From: Spirochaetes bacterium GWE1_32_154
GTDB lineage: Bacteria > Spirochaetota > GWE2-31-10
DNA: 64,000 nt
Assembly (NCBI GenBank): GCA_001829315.1
Contig: MIAY01000028.1
Span: forward strand, 1 to 64,000
Direction: 5' to 3'
Shown here: positions 16,194-25,040 of the stretch, piece after piece
Numbering within the stretch: the stretch's first letter is position 1
Layout of the letters: each line of letters opens with the position of its first letter
The notes under the pieces: generated by a model
Seen by the model: the letters and a program-made list of their open reading frames with translations, nothing else
Database searches by the model: none
What the model was told of the DNA's origin: nothing
Made by a program: the position numbers and the translations under genes

Positions 16194-17933
16194 ATGAGTA
16201 AACTAACCGGTGCACAAATAATTGTAGAAGCACTAAAACGAGAAGGAGTTGAAGTAATATTCGGATATCCGGGTGGTCAGGCAATACCGATATTTGATGC
16301 ATTATATGATTCTCCGGAAATTAGAGTTATTTTGACACGACATGAGCAAGCCGCTGTTCATGCTGCTGATGGTTATGCCAGAACAACCGGTAAGCCCGGT
16401 GTCTGTCTTGTTACATCAGGACCCGGCGCAACTAATACAATAACAGGACTGGCAACAGCAAATTTTGATTCTGTTCCCGTAATTTGTCTTTGTGGTCAGG
16501 TTCCAACTACGATGATCGGGATTGATGCTTTTCAGGAAGCTGATATAACAGGGATGGCAAATTCAGTAACGAAGCATAATTATCTGGTTCATAAAATAGA
16601 AGAACTTGCTGAAACGATTAAGAATTCATTTTTTATTGCCAATACCGGACGACCGGGGGCTGTTTTAATAGATATACCAAAGGACGTCAGTGTTAATAAA
16701 TATGAGTTTAATTATGATTTTGAAGTAAATATCAGAGGATATAAACCTCATATTGAAGGTCATTTAAATCAGATAAAGAAAGCGGTTCAATTAATTGAAG
16801 CTGCTGAAAGACCGGTTGCAATTGTTGGTGGCGGTGCTATTATAAGCGGTGCTTCAGATGAAATTATAGAATTTATTTCAAAATGTGATATTCCGGTGAC
16901 TGCAACATTAAATGGATTGGGATGTGTCGCGTTTGATTCTCCTTATTTTCTCGGTATGCATGGGATGCATGGTACTATACAGGCGAATAAGGCAATTCAA
17001 CAATCAGATTTGATTATTGCTTTGGGGTCACGATTTGATGACAGGGCTACCGGTAAACTTTCTACATTTGCTCCTAATGCAAAGATTATTCATATGGATA
17101 TTGACAGTGCAAGTATCAGTAAGAATGTTGAAGTAAAAGTTCCTGTTGTCGGGGACCTTAAAAATATACTTAAGCAAATGCTTCCTTTGTTGAATCAAAA
17201 AAAGAATGAAAAATGGATGTCAATAATTACTGAGTTAAAGGCCGTAAAACATGAAATATTACGGGATCAGAAAAGATTAACTTCAATTGAAGTTATGGAA
17301 GTTTTAAACAGTAAAGTTGATAGTAATACGATCATTGCAACAGATGTTGGTCAACATCAAATGTGGACTGCTTTGTATTATAATTTTATGAAACCAAGAA
17401 CGTTACTGACTTCAGGCGGACTTGGAACAATGGGGTATGGTTTTCCAGCAGCAATTGGAGCTCAATTGGTTAATACAGATAAACCCGTTGTTTGCATTAC
17501 CGGAGATGGTTCATTTCAAATGAATATTCAGGAATTAGCAACAGCGGTCATTGAGAGATTGCCGGTAATAATTGTTATTATGAATAATGGTTACCTTGGA
17601 ATGGTTCGTCAATGGCAGGATTTGTTTTTTGATAAACGATATTCGTCAACATGTCTGATGAACTGTGATCATAGAGATAAAGAATGTAATGGTGATTATA
17701 ACAGTTGTATGAAATTTATTCCTGACTTTGTAAAAGTTGCAGAAGCATATAGTGCAAAAGGGTTTAGAGTTACCAATAAACTTCAATTATCTGAAGCATT
17801 TGATAAGGCATTTGCAAACAGGTCAGGTCCTTTTATCATTGATATTATTACCGAGCGTGAAGAAAATGTATGGCCAATGGTTCCGGCCGGTGCAAGTCTT
17901 GATGAAATTATGAGGGGAGGTACTGTATCATGA
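16194..17933 (+). CDS. ilvB: acetolactate synthase large subunit
   Basis: 579 residues from the ATG at 16194, set by AAGGGGG just upstream; an upstream in-frame ATG would translate through a hairpin repeat. It is a ThDP enzyme with the N-terminal catalytic glutamate region (RHEQAAVHAADGYAR), a central FAD domain (SRFDDRATG) and the ThDP/Mg2+ motif GDGSFQMNIQ...MNNGYLGM. It condenses two pyruvates, or pyruvate and 2-oxobutyrate, as the first common step to Val, Leu and Ile. An insertion with three cysteines (about residues 486-503: CLMNCDHRDKECNGD) is noticeable. Translationally coupled to ilvN by an ATGA overlap, and controlled by the upstream attenuator. Confidence 0.97.
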   Translation: MSKLTGAQIIVEALKREGVEVIFGYPGGQAIPIFDALYDSPEIRVILTRHEQAAVHAADGYARTTGKPGVCLVTSGPGATNTITGLATANFDSVPVICLCGQVPTTMIGIDAFQEADITGMANSVTKHNYLVHKIEELAETIKNSFFIANTGRPGAVLIDIPKDVSVNKYEFNYDFEVNIRGYKPHIEGHLNQIKKAVQLIEAAERPVAIVGGGAIISGASDEIIEFISKCDIPVTATLNGLGCVAFDSPYFLGMHGMHGTIQANKAIQQSDLIIALGSRFDDRATGKLSTFAPNAKIIHMDIDSASISKNVEVKVPVVGDLKNILKQMLPLLNQKKNEKWMSIITELKAVKHEILRDQKRLTSIEVMEVLNSKVDSNTIIATDVGQHQMWTALYYNFMKPRTLLTSGGLGTMGYGFPAAIGAQLVNTDKPVVCITGDGSFQMNIQELATAVIERLPVIIVIMNNGYLGMVRQWQDLFFDKRYSSTCLMNCDHRDKECNGDYNSCMKFIPDFVKVAEAYSAKGFRVTNKLQLSEAFDKAFANRSGPFIIDIITEREENVWPMVPAGASLDEIMRGGTVS

Positions 17934-18436
17934 GATATATATTATCATTAATAGTAGAAAATAAACATGGTGTGCTTGCTAAAGTTGCACAGGTTGTTAC
18001 CGGACGTGGTTATAATATTTCGACTCTCACTGTAGGTCCTTCAGAAAGGGCTGATACATCAAGAATGATCATAACATTTGATAGTGATGAGAAAATAATC
18101 GAGCAGATTATTAAACAAATGAATAAACTGGTTGATGTCATTAAGATATTTCTTATTGACGATAATGAAAAAGTCGAAAGAGAGCTGCTTCTTGTACGTA
18201 TTTCAAGAAAAAAAGATAATGAAGAGAGCATAGAAAGGATCGTTAAGATTTTTAGAGGTAAAATTGTTGATGTTACAATGAAAAGTTTTGTAATAGAAAT
18301 AACAGGAGCCTCAAGAAAAATAGATTCTTTTGTTGAAAATATTAAATCGTATGGCATACAGGATTTAATGCGTACCGGCCCTCTTGCGTTGCCACGGTTT
18401 GATATGAGGACAAATACTAAGGAGCAAATAAAATGA
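17930..18436 (+). CDS. ilvN: acetolactate synthase small (regulatory) subunit
   Basis: 168 residues, the common IlvH/IlvN length. An N-terminal ACT domain (about 1-78: YILSLIVENKHGVLAKVAQVVTG) should bind valine for feedback inhibition and activate the large subunit; the C-terminal domain follows. The start overlaps the ilvB stop by 4 bp (ATGA) and its stop overlaps leuA by 4 bp. Confidence 0.95.
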   Translation: MRYILSLIVENKHGVLAKVAQVVTGRGYNISTLTVGPSERADTSRMIITFDSDEKIIEQIIKQMNKLVDVIKIFLIDDNEKVERELLLVRISRKKDNEESIERIVKIFRGKIVDVTMKSFVIEITGASRKIDSFVENIKSYGIQDLMRTGPLALPRFDMRTNTKEQIK

Positions 18437-19953
18437 GTAATGTAATAAAAATATTTGATACGACTTTACGGGATGGAGAACAATCTCCCGGTGCTGCTAT
18501 GAATGCACTTCAGAAATTAGAAGTTGCTAAAGCTTTGGACCGGATGGGTGTTGATATCATTGAAGCAGGCTTTCCTGTTTCATCAAAAGAACAAATGGAA
18601 GGTGTAAGACTTATCAGTGAAACGGTTACCAATAGTATTGTCGTCGGTCTTGCACGATGTGTAAAAGGTGATGTCGATGCAGTTTATGAAGCAACAAAAA
18701 GTGCAAAAAAGAGAATGTTACATATTTTTATTGCTACAAGTCCGATTCACATGGAATTTAAGTTACGAAAAAAACCGGATGAAGTCCTTGCTACTATTGA
18801 TGAGATGATTCGATATTCTAAAAAATACTTTGATTTAATAGAATTTTCTGCTGAAGATGCATCGCGATCTGATTTTGATTTTCTTGTACAAGCATACAAG
18901 ACTGCTATTGCTGCCGGAGCGACTACTATTAATGTACCTGATACGGTCGGGTATTCAATACCTGAAGAGTTTGGTTCGGTAATTGCCAGGTTATGTGAGG
19001 CTATACCTCAATTTGGTAAAACAGTTGATTTGTCGGTTCATTGTCATAACGATTTAGGTTTAGCAAACGCTAATGCATTATCTGCTGTGAAAAATGGTGC
19101 AACTCAAGTTGAATGCACAATAAATGGTATAGGTGAAAGAGCCGGTAATACTGCAATGGAAGAATTTGTGATGGCGTTAAATACGAGGTTTGACTATTTT
19201 GGTAAAAAAACAAAAATAGATACGACTTTAATATACTCAACATCCAAGTTATTAACCCATGTAACCGGTTTAGTTCCTGCAAGAAATAAAGCCATTGTGG
19301 GGGATAATGTTTTTATTCATGAGTCGGGTATTCATCAGGACGGGGTAATTAAACATCGTGAAACCTATGAAATTATGAAAGCAGAATCAATTGGTAGAAC
19401 TGCCGATTCTTTGGTTTTAGGGCGTCATTCAGGAATGAACGGTTTTAAAACAAGACTTGATAAGTTAGGGGTAAAATTAAATAGTAAAGAACAACTTGAT
19501 GATGCTTTTAAAAGATTTAGTGAGCTTGCTGATGCTAAAAAAGAAGTATACGATGATGATCTTTTTGTTATTATTGGTGATCTTTTAGGTACTGTTCGTG
19601 AGGGCTGGTTTTTGCAGTATTTGAATATTAATTCAGGAAATACGATTATACCAACTGCTACTATAAAGTTAACAAAAGGGTCAGAGGTTTTTCAAGCTGC
19701 TGCAACTGGTGATGGTCCGGTTGATGCGGTATGTAACGCAATAGATAAAATTATCGGTATAGAAACTTCATTAAGTGAATATATTGTTCAAGGTGTCAGT
19801 TCAGGAAAAGATGCACAGGGTGAAGTTAAGGTTTCTGTTTCAATTAAGGGAAGTATTTACAGTGGTAGAGGTGCGTCAACTGATGTTATTGAGGCCAGTG
19901 GCAAAGCGTATCTAAATGCTATTAATAAATATTGCATGATAGCAGCGATTTAA
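18433..19953 (+). CDS. leuA: 2-isopropylmalate synthase
   Basis: 506 residues, the usual bacterial LeuA length. The TIM-barrel catalytic domain opens with FDTTLRDGEQSPGAAM; the metal ligands HCHNDLG and the NGIGERAGN motif are present, and the C-terminal LeuA dimer domain (about 380-500) should bind leucine. It condenses acetyl-CoA with 2-oxoisovalerate, the first step committed to leucine. Homocitrate or citramalate synthases are related alternatives, but the ilvBN context supports LeuA. It is last in the operon and is followed by a perfect 13-bp hairpin. Confidence 0.95.
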   Translation: MSNVIKIFDTTLRDGEQSPGAAMNALQKLEVAKALDRMGVDIIEAGFPVSSKEQMEGVRLISETVTNSIVVGLARCVKGDVDAVYEATKSAKKRMLHIFIATSPIHMEFKLRKKPDEVLATIDEMIRYSKKYFDLIEFSAEDASRSDFDFLVQAYKTAIAAGATTINVPDTVGYSIPEEFGSVIARLCEAIPQFGKTVDLSVHCHNDLGLANANALSAVKNGATQVECTINGIGERAGNTAMEEFVMALNTRFDYFGKKTKIDTTLIYSTSKLLTHVTGLVPARNKAIVGDNVFIHESGIHQDGVIKHRETYEIMKAESIGRTADSLVLGRHSGMNGFKTRLDKLGVKLNSKEQLDDAFKRFSELADAKKEVYDDDLFVIIGDLLGTVREGWFLQYLNINSGNTIIPTATIKLTKGSEVFQAAATGDGPVDAVCNAIDKIIGIETSLSEYIVQGVSSGKDAQGEVKVSVSIKGSIYSGRGASTDVIEASGKAYLNAINKYCMIAAI

Positions 19954-19960
19954 AGAAAAT

Positions 19961-19993
19961 AATTGAAAGAGGCGTAAAAAGCCTCTTTCAATT
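19961..19993 (+). terminator. hairpin terminating the ilv-leu operon
   Basis: Perfect 13-bp stem AATTGAAAGAGGC / GCCTCTTTCAATT with loop GTAAAAA, 8 bp after the leuA stop. There is no T-run beyond the arm's own TT, so efficiency is uncertain. Confidence 0.7.
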
Positions 19994-20042
19994 GAGCATT
20001 TATCTGACTCGATTATAATAGTAATAATGTAAAAAGGTGAGT

Positions 20043-20687
20043 ATGCTGCTTTTTAATATTCCTGAAATAAGAAAAAGTCTTAAAGAACTTTTAAAAGACT
20101 TTAAAAAAATAAATAAAACGTTATCAATAAAAAGGGAAGAGTTAACAATTTCTCACGTAGAAAATGTGCTATGTGCTTATCAATATTTAAATGAGTTGCT
20201 CGTTAGTGAAATTGAATTGTTTAGTAAAATGGGTCTTTTTTCATTACTAGAATTAAATCACCTCGTTTTATGTGGAAAAGATTCAGAAAAAAGAGCTGAA
20301 TATCACAAGCATATTATGAAAACACAGGAAAAATTTACACAACGCATACCTGACTTAATTGCATGGTACAATAAAGCTGAAAAGACATTGGACCCTTATG
20401 ATTTATCAACCGGTTTTTACTGGAGGCAATTGAGTCAACCTCAATTATTTATAGAAGGAAATCATAGAACCGGTAATATATTAATAAACTATATGTTACT
20501 TCGTATGAATAAACCACCATTTATTGTTAATGCAAATAATGCCTGGGGGTATTTTGAATATTCCGGCAGGATAAAATTCAGCAGTAAGGAAAAAATAATT
20601 CACAGTTTGTTTAACCTGCCAAAACATGGACGAGATTTACAAGAGTTCATTGTCGAAAACAGCTCAAGAAAATATATTGTTGAATAA
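20043..20687 (+). CDS. Fic-fold-like protein with altered active-site motif
   Basis: 214 residues from the ATG at 20043 (AAAGG upstream; a GTG two codons earlier is also possible). The segment QLFIEGNHRTGNILINYMLL (from residue 134) matches the core of the Fic motif, HPFx(D/E)GN(G/K)R, with E138, G139, N140 and R142 retained. The catalytic His position is Gln134 and the Pro is Leu135. Canonical Fic enzymes transfer AMP or other nucleotides to target hydroxyls using that His, so this copy is probably not an ordinary AMP transferase. The upstream half is helical, as in Fic proteins. It is monocistronic and convergent with the YhhN gene. Confidence 0.6.
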   Translation: MLLFNIPEIRKSLKELLKDFKKINKTLSIKREELTISHVENVLCAYQYLNELLVSEIELFSKMGLFSLLELNHLVLCGKDSEKRAEYHKHIMKTQEKFTQRIPDLIAWYNKAEKTLDPYDLSTGFYWRQLSQPQLFIEGNHRTGNILINYMLLRMNKPPFIVNANNAWGYFEYSGRIKFSSKEKIIHSLFNLPKHGRDLQEFIVENSSRKYIVE

Positions 20688-20704
20688 ATCGCATATCTAA
20701 AAAC

Positions 20705-21370
20705 TCAGTTTAATACCATTGTTTTGAGTAGGCCGTCACATAGCATGAGCTCTGCTAAATAATAGGTTGTTAAAATAGCAGTTGAATCATATTTAAATTT
20801 TTTTATAAAAATATGAAATGTTAACAGTGTATCAGAAACTATAAAAAGCATCCCGCCGAGAAGCATTTGAAGAAAAATACCATTATTATACCCGTATCCT
20901 GCAGAAAAAATAAACATTGAAGATAATACAGCAACATATATAATCATGGGAACTCTTGTTAATCTACGGGTTTCAGGTTTCATTTTAGAAAAAATAAGCA
21001 TCAAAGTAATAAATGAAAGAATATATACAGGCGTTAAATACCAGATTACTGTGTAGTTTTTTGAAAAAGCAGTAATTAATAATAAATGCCCGAGTAAAAA
21101 CGAGTATAAACCCGGGAAAAAGAATTTTTCATGCCTGCTCATAAAATAATCACCTAATGCACCAAAAAGAAGTGCCACGATAGCAGATGCAATATATACA
21201 TCAAATTTATTCTGAATAATTGTACTTACTGTAAATAGTATTGCCAATATCACCAATGAAACAGGTTTTACAAAAACATGATATTTATTTTCTGTTTGCT
21301 TTGTCCATATGGATAGCATGGCAAAAACAATAAAAAAAATATAGCCGGTATAAAGTGCAATGTTTTGCAT
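20705..21370 (-). CDS. TMEM86/YhhN-family membrane protein (lysoplasmalogenase-like)
   Basis: 221 residues from the ATG at 21370, set by GGAGGAG; an ATG six codons earlier lacks a ribosome site. About eight hydrophobic helices. The conserved family residues appear in LFGALGDYFMSR, GGMLFIVSDTLLTFHIF and TYYLAELML, containing the acidic residues typical of YhhN/TMEM86 membrane hydrolases that cleave the vinyl-ether bond of lysoplasmalogens. Substrate in this organism unknown. Confidence 0.8.
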   Translation of the reverse strand: MQNIALYTGYIFFIVFAMLSIWTKQTENKYHVFVKPVSLVILAILFTVSTIIQNKFDVYIASAIVALLFGALGDYFMSRHEKFFFPGLYSFLLGHLLLITAFSKNYTVIWYLTPVYILSFITLMLIFSKMKPETRRLTRVPMIIYVAVLSSMFIFSAGYGYNNGIFLQMLLGGMLFIVSDTLLTFHIFIKKFKYDSTAILTTYYLAELMLCDGLLKTMVLN

Positions 21371-21483
21371 ATAGTAAATCTCCTCCATACGAATAAGTAT
21401 AGTAAATAAGTATAGTAAGTCAATAGGTGAAATGTCATGAGTAAATAAAAATGATAATTTTTTATAAAAAGTTTTAAAATATA

Positions 21484-21512
21484 TTGATTTTTTTAGTTAT
21501 ATGCTGTATATA
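21484..21512 (+). promoter_or_regulatory. promoter of the metal-efflux operon
   Basis: TTGATT (21484-21489), 17 bp, TATATA (21507-21512). The predicted transcription start falls inside the inverted repeat at 21516-21539, which fits direct repression by the ArsR-type regulator encoded next. Confidence 0.6.
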
Positions 21513-21515
21513 TGA

Positions 21516-21539
21516 ATATATGTTCAATTGCACATATGT
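21516..21539 (+). promoter_or_regulatory. putative ArsR/SmtB-type operator
   Basis: Inverted repeat ATATATGT - 8 bp - ACATATGT (7 of 8 positions symmetric) located directly after the -10 and before the regulator's ATG at 21551. AT-rich dyads of this type in this position are the usual binding sites of CadC/SmtB repressors. Confidence 0.6.
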
Positions 21540-21550
21540 TTGGAGGTTGT

Positions 21551-21925
21551 ATGGTTGATAATCAAATTGAAGTATGTAACTGCGGTGAAATTCATTCTGA
21601 AGAGTTACAAAAAATTAGAACTGAAATGCCGGATGTTACTCTTATTCATCGGCTGGCTGATTTTTTCAAAATACTTGGTGATCCGACTCGAATTACTATT
21701 GTTTTTGCTTTGTTAGAAAAAGAAATGTGTGTTTGTGATATCGCAACGCTTTTAAATATGTCCCAGTCATCAATTTCTCATCAGCTTAAAACATTAAAAA
21801 TTGCCAGGCTTGTTAAATACAGGCGCTCAGGTAAAACTATTTTTTATTCTCTCGATGACCGGCATATAGACGAAATTGTATCTATCGGAGTTTTACATAC
21901 AAAGGAGGGAAATGATGGAAAATAA
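21551..21925 (+). CDS. ArsR/SmtB-family metal-sensing repressor (CadC-like)
   Basis: 124 residues from the ATG at 21551, chosen for its GGAGG site; the upstream ATG at 21512 lies at the promoter. Winged-helix domain with FKILGDPTRITIVFALL and recognition helix SQSSISHQLKTLKIARLVKYRRSG. The N-terminal CNCG and the helix motif EMCVCDIA give the Cys ligands of CadC-type sensors, which release DNA on binding Cd2+, Pb2+ or Zn2+. Its 3' end overlaps the P-type ATPase gene, the expected target. Confidence 0.93.
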   Translation: MVDNQIEVCNCGEIHSEELQKIRTEMPDVTLIHRLADFFKILGDPTRITIVFALLEKEMCVCDIATLLNMSQSSISHQLKTLKIARLVKYRRSGKTIFYSLDDRHIDEIVSIGVLHTKEGNDGK

Positions 21926-24260
21926 GACAGAACTCTTACTTGAAGGACTAAGTTGCCCTAATTGTTTTGCTAAGATCGAAGATGAAATAAAAAAACTTTC
22001 AGATGTAAAAGGTGTTTCAATAAATTTCATGGAGAAAACGCTTTCAATAGAGCTTAATGAAATAAGCCGGGCTGATGCAGTATTGAAAGAAGCGTATCAG
22101 ATAATTAACCATATTGAGCCTGATATAATCATTAAAGATAAAAAATTATCAAAACACGAACAAAAAATTTTTATTGCAACCGGTCTTTGTTGTGAATCAT
22201 GTTGCGTCAAAGTTGAAAAAGAACTTCGCCAGATTGATGGGGTGAAGTCAGCAATGCTTGATTATGCAACAGGGAAACTTCTTTTAGAATTCATGCCCCA
22301 TGCAAATTCCGATAGAATTATTAAAGAGGTCAGGGGGACTGCAAAAACTATTATTGAAAAGATTAAAATTAAGGATGAAGAAATAACGGTTAAGAGGCAG
22401 GCACTTATATATTACATACAAATTGGTATTGGTGTTTTACTGTATGCCGTTGCTTTATTTATTCCATTAAAACCGGAAATACGATTTGTTATATTTGTTT
22501 TATCGTTTTTATGTATCGGGATACATGTGTTGATTGCCGCTATAAAAAATATAGTGAGGGGTAATTTCTTTGATGAAAATTTTCTAATGACAATTGCAAC
22601 AATCGGAGCATTTGTTTTACATGAATATCCTGAAGCTGTTGCTGTAATGCTATTTTATCAGATTGGTGAAATGTTACAGGAAGGGGCGATTTCTCATTCA
22701 AGAAGTTCTATCAAATCTCTTCTAAATATACGGCCGGAATATGCCAATATCATGCAAGGCAGTGATTTAGTGAAAATATCACCGTATGAGGTTAATGTGG
22801 GGGATGTAATTGTTGTAAAACCGGGTGAAAAAATACCGGTTGACGGCATTGTTGAAAAGGGGGCCGGTTTTATTGACACAAGAGCATTAACCGGTGAATC
22901 GGTTCCTCAAAGTATACGACCCGGAGAAGAAGTATTAAGCGGTTCGATTGTAACTAACACAGTGCTAAGTGTTAAAGCAACTAAAACATTCAGTAATTCA
23001 ACTGTTTCTAAAATAATGGAACTTATTGAAACATCTACATCAAAGAAATCAAAAACTGAGAATTTTATAACAAAATTTGCAAAAATATATACACCTGTTG
23101 TCGTATTCGCTGCATTTCTTATCGCATTTGTACCGCCACTATTATTGAATGCCGGGGAACTTGGAGAGTGGGTATATAAAGCGTTAGTTTTTCTTGTTAT
23201 ATCATGCCCATGTGCTTTGGTTTTATCAATACCGCTTGGTTTTTTTGGAGGAATCGGCCGTGCTTCAAAGGATGGTATTCTGATTAAAGGGAGTAATTAT
23301 CTTGAAGCGTTAAATCAGGTTGATACTATTGTTTTTGATAAAACGGGAACTTTAACCAAAGGAACTTTTAAAGTTGAGAAAATAGTAACTGCAAACGGGT
23401 TTTCAAAAGATGATATTGTACAGTATACAGCGTTTGCTGAAGCCTACTCAAACCATCCCATAGCTCTTTCCATAATTTCAGAATATGGACATGATGTCGA
23501 TAAAAAGCTGATTGAATCATTTGAGGAGATTTCAGGTATGGGAATAATCGTTAAAACATTAGATAAAACGATTGTAGCAGGAAATGAAGCACTTATGAAA
23601 AAAGAACATATTATTTATACACCTTCAAAGGATGCGGGAACCGTGGTTTATTGTGCTATTAATGGGATTTTTGCCGGGTACATTAGTATCAATGATGAAA
23701 TAAAAGAAGATGCTAAAAATCTGGTTAAACAATTAAAAAAAGCCGGTATAAAGAAAACCGTTATTTTATCAGGTGATAATAAAGAAATTGCAGATTATGT
23801 TGGAGCTCAACTGGGTTTTGATACTGTTATTGCAAATCTACTACCGGAAGATAAGGTTTTTGCTCTTGAAAAAATCATATCTGAAAAGAAAATTGGAAAT
23901 AAAAATAAAGTGATGTTTGTCGGTGATGGAATTAATGACGCGCCGGTTTTAGCCCGTGCTGATATTGGAGTTGCAATGGGGTTACATGGTACTGATGTTG
24001 CTATAGAATCTGCTGATATTATTATCACAAATGATAATCTTGAAAAATTACTTGATGCTTTTAGAATTGCAAAGAAAACAAGAAATGTCGTTATACAAAA
24101 TATTATTCTTGCATTTACTGTGAAAGCAATTGTATTAATTCTTGGGTCAGGTGGACTTGCCACAATGTGGGAAGCTGTTTTTGCCGATGTTGGTGTTGCA
24201 TTGCTTGCGGTAGCTAATTCACTTAGAATTCTAAAAAAAGGGAACGGGGGGAAATTATGA
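21915..24260 (+). CDS. Zn2+/Cd2+/Pb2+-exporting P1B-type ATPase
   Basis: About 781 residues; ATG codons at 21912 and 21915 both follow AAAGGAGGG. Two N-terminal HMA-like domains carry CPNC (EGLSCPNCFAK) and CCESCC (GLCCESCC). The core has the membrane motif C431-P-C433 (SCPCALVLS), the phosphorylated Asp475 in DKTGTLTKG, the HP motif (SNHPIALS) and GDGINDAP. This is the ZntA/CadA group, pumping soft divalent metals from the cytoplasm. It overlaps the arsR-type gene at its start and the ICMT-like gene by 4 bp at its stop. Confidence 0.95.
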   Translation: MENKTELLLEGLSCPNCFAKIEDEIKKLSDVKGVSINFMEKTLSIELNEISRADAVLKEAYQIINHIEPDIIIKDKKLSKHEQKIFIATGLCCESCCVKVEKELRQIDGVKSAMLDYATGKLLLEFMPHANSDRIIKEVRGTAKTIIEKIKIKDEEITVKRQALIYYIQIGIGVLLYAVALFIPLKPEIRFVIFVLSFLCIGIHVLIAAIKNIVRGNFFDENFLMTIATIGAFVLHEYPEAVAVMLFYQIGEMLQEGAISHSRSSIKSLLNIRPEYANIMQGSDLVKISPYEVNVGDVIVVKPGEKIPVDGIVEKGAGFIDTRALTGESVPQSIRPGEEVLSGSIVTNTVLSVKATKTFSNSTVSKIMELIETSTSKKSKTENFITKFAKIYTPVVVFAAFLIAFVPPLLLNAGELGEWVYKALVFLVISCPCALVLSIPLGFFGGIGRASKDGILIKGSNYLEALNQVDTIVFDKTGTLTKGTFKVEKIVTANGFSKDDIVQYTAFAEAYSNHPIALSIISEYGHDVDKKLIESFEEISGMGIIVKTLDKTIVAGNEALMKKEHIIYTPSKDAGTVVYCAINGIFAGYISINDEIKEDAKNLVKQLKKAGIKKTVILSGDNKEIADYVGAQLGFDTVIANLLPEDKVFALEKIISEKKIGNKNKVMFVGDGINDAPVLARADIGVAMGLHGTDVAIESADIIITNDNLEKLLDAFRIAKKTRNVVIQNIILAFTVKAIVLILGSGGLATMWEAVFADVGVALLAVANSLRILKKGNGGKL

Positions 24261-24871
24261 GATTTATTGAATCTATTTTAGCAGTAACTTTATTATTCGG
24301 GTACTTAATTTTATGGAAAGTAAAGGAAATCAGACAGCATGCTGTAACCGGGATAAATCCTAAAGTGATGAGTAAGTCAACATCAAATATTCAGCGCTTT
24401 ATGGATAATTATTCAAAAGTATTGATGGTATATTCAATTGCATTTGTTGTAATCCACTCTTTTAATTTTCAATTGTACTCTTTGTTTACCAGGTTTGAAG
24501 TACTTAATAAACCTCTATTTGATTTGTCAGGTTTTTTTGTCGGGATTATAGGATTAGGATTTTGTTTGTATGCTCAATTGAAAATGGGGGCATCGTGGCG
24601 TGTCGGCATTGATGAAGATATCAAAACAGAACTGGTAATGAACGGATTGTATGCTTATATAAGAAATCCGACCTATTTGGGATTGTTTTTATTGAATAGT
24701 GGTATTTGGCTGCTATGGCCTACATGGACTGTTTTTTTATTTAATGTATTATTTGTATTATTTCTTGAAATACAAGTTCGTTGTGAAGAAGATTTTTTAG
24801 TTGCAAGACATGGTGATGTGTATGTCGAATATAAACAGAAAACAAAAAGATATTTTCCTTTTATATATTGA
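24257..24871 (+). CDS. isoprenylcysteine carboxyl methyltransferase (ICMT/PEMT)-like membrane protein
   Basis: 204 residues with about four or five transmembrane helices. The C-terminal half has the family signature: VMNGLYAYIRNPTYLGLFL and EEDFLVARHGDVYVEYKQK, which bind S-adenosylmethionine in ICMT-type methyltransferases. The bacterial substrate is unknown, possibly lipids or small molecules. Its start overlaps the metal ATPase stop by 4 bp, so it is the third gene of that operon. It ends 2 bp before a hairpin repeat that may serve as terminator. Confidence 0.85.
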   Translation: MRFIESILAVTLLFGYLILWKVKEIRQHAVTGINPKVMSKSTSNIQRFMDNYSKVLMVYSIAFVVIHSFNFQLYSLFTRFEVLNKPLFDLSGFFVGIIGLGFCLYAQLKMGASWRVGIDEDIKTELVMNGLYAYIRNPTYLGLFLLNSGIWLLWPTWTVFLFNVLFVLFLEIQVRCEEDFLVARHGDVYVEYKQKTKRYFPFIY

Positions 24872-24872
24872 T

Positions 24873-24923
24873 GGAAGCTCTTGCAAAAATACACTTCTAA
24901 CCCGTATTTTTGCAAGTTGCTTC
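24873..24923. repeat. dispersed ~51-bp hairpin repeat, copy 2
   Basis: GAAGC-TCTTGCAAAAATAC ... GTATTTTTGCAAG-TTGCTTC forms a stem of about 15 bp. It starts 2 bp after the ICMT-like gene, at the 3' end of the metal-efflux operon. Confidence 0.75.
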
Positions 24924-25040
24924 TTCAATATCAGGTTTTTAGAAGTGTCCTTGATTTATTTTGATATATATATTACACTACAACAGTTTAACGACGAAAA
25001 ACCCGTATGGGATTTGAATATATATGTAAGAAGAGAGTAA

